Source: Halanaerobiaceae bacterium
Lineage (GTDB): Bacteria; Bacillota_F; Halanaerobiia; Halanaerobiales; CSSED10-376
NCBI GenBank assembly: GCA_003557445.1
Contig: PWOK01000065.1
Coordinates: 1 to 7,218, forward strand
Reading direction: 5' to 3'
Length of the DNA: 7,218 bases
The notes under the pieces are model-generated. The model made no database searches, was not told where the DNA came from, and saw only the letters and a program-made list of their open reading frames with translations. This document shows, piece after piece, positions 6,507 through 7,218 of the stretch. Position numbers and translations under genes: made by a program. Positions within the stretch are counted from its first letter, which is position 1, and every line of letters starts with the position of its first letter.

Positions 6507-7218
6507 TTATTTTAATTTATCAGCCAGCTTTTTCATGGTATTCCAGAAATGTTCTGTAGCAACTCTTTTATTAGCCTCTGTAATTTCATATATAGTACCT
6601 TTTTCATCTTCTATTAAATGAGGATGACCATTTTCTTTAATACCATTAAATTTCCACCTTTTAATTTTTTTTATATAATCTTCAGGTCTCATAAAAGCAA
6701 CTACCGGATGGCCATCATAATCATGTTCATCTGGTAATTCATTATGTGGATGTTCTTTTTCATACATCCACTTAAAGAACTCTATATCCTGTGGTAATTC
6801 TTTTTTTATTCGTTCTTTAGGTACCTCAGGAGCTTTATCTTTATATACTATTGCTCTCTTTCCAGCAGATCTGCTCATAGGTACAGGAACTACTCTGAAC
6901 TTTGATAAAAGTATAGTCCAGGCCCAGGTATCAAGACTGGAGTTATAATCACGATTGGATGCAGCAAAAATCCCAATTGCTACAACTCTATCTGCAATAT
7001 CAGGATCAATTAAATAAGCATCTGCCAGTGCAGTTAATTGACCTCCGGTAATTACTACCAGAGGATTTTCTGGAGTAGTTTTTTTAGCAACTTCTATTAA
7101 TTTTTTACTTGATCTTAATCCTAATGGTTTTGTATCTTCTATCTTTAGAGAATCAGGTTTTTTTAAATTAACACAGGCACCTATCAAGGGGTCAGGAATG
7201 TTTTTTATACCTGATTTC
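6507..7218 (-). CDS. Nucleoside hydrolase-like protein, N-terminus beyond window
   Basis: The last 236 codons of a protein of the inosine-uridine nucleoside hydrolase superfamily, enzymes that cleave N-glycosidic bonds of ribosides using a bound calcium ion. The family core is visible in PLVVITGGQLTALADAYLID followed by PDIADRVVAIGIFAA, equivalent to the usual segment around 'G-x-LTN-A ... DP'. A YNSSLDTWAW stretch takes the place of the usual AEFN segment, and HDYDGHPVVAFMRPEDY sits where the family has its C-terminal catalytic His/Asp region. The N-terminal DxDxxxDD motif is outside the window. The frame is open to the edge (KSGIKNIPDPLIGAC), so the TTG at 7187 is an internal Leu codon, not a start. 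No export signal can be judged. It is probably the first visible gene of an operon with the DUF1593 protein, giving two adjacent proteins of the same fold. The natural substrate may not be a nucleoside, since the active-site segment departs from the classical form. Confidence 0.8.
   Translation of the reverse strand, partial: KSGIKNIPDPLIGACVNLKKPDSLKIEDTKPLGLRSSKKLIEVAKKTTPENPLVVITGGQLTALADAYLIDPDIADRVVAIGIFAASNRDYNSSLDTWAWTILLSKFRVVPVPMSRSAGKRAIVYKDKAPEVPKERIKKELPQDIEFFKWMYEKEHPHNELPDEHDYDGHPVVAFMRPEDYIKKIKRWKFNGIKENGHPHLIEDEKGTIYEITEANKRVATEHFWNTMKKLADKLK

Noticed and set aside
7185..7187. TTG as start of the nucleoside hydrolase-like gene
   Set aside because: The frame remains open upstream to the window edge and encodes family-like sequence (IPDPLIGAC); the N-terminal metal-binding motif would be missing if translation began here.

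Overview
The window is a low-GC bacterial segment with every recognisable gene on the minus strand. AT-rich intergenic sequence, GGAGG-type ribosome binding sites, a near-consensus sigma-A promoter and short AT-rich spacers suggest a Bacillota-type organism, probably an anaerobic plant-polysaccharide degrader. A halophilic or clostridial lineage is possible, but this is an inference and the sequence alone does not name the taxon. No mobile element, tRNA, rRNA or CRISPR array was seen.

Layout, read in the direction of transcription (high to low coordinates): (1) 7218-6507, the C-terminal two thirds or so of a nucleoside hydrolase-like protein whose N-terminus lies outside the window. (2) 6398-5139, a complete cytoplasmic DUF1593/Sde182-type protein, with a nucleoside-hydrolase-like domain followed by an Ig-like domain. 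(3) 5128-5063, a short degenerate copy of the 3' end of gene 1 stranded in the intergenic gap. (4) 5012-1680, a large secreted protein with a signal peptide, a FlgD-like Ig domain, a beta-propeller-like region, an Ig domain and a C-terminal CBM6. (5) 1664-1625, a strong hairpin that probably terminates gene 4. (6) 1625-1597, a promoter with a perfect TATAAT box and 17-bp spacing. (7) 1564-1, a GH31 alpha-xylosidase-like gene broken by one in-frame TAA at 775-773; its reading frame is otherwise open to the window edge.

Taken together this looks like part of a glycan-use locus. The secreted CBM6 protein would bind or cut a polysaccharide outside the cell. The cytoplasmic GH31 enzyme, if intact, would remove alpha-linked xylose (or glucose) from imported oligosaccharides. 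The two nucleoside-hydrolase-fold proteins would act on an unidentified glycoside. The substrate is inferred only from the GH31 and CBM6 families; xyloglucan-type glycans are the simplest guess. The most informative oddities are the single-base inactivation of the GH31 gene and the footprint of a lost or duplicated nucleoside hydrolase gene on the far side of the DUF1593 gene.
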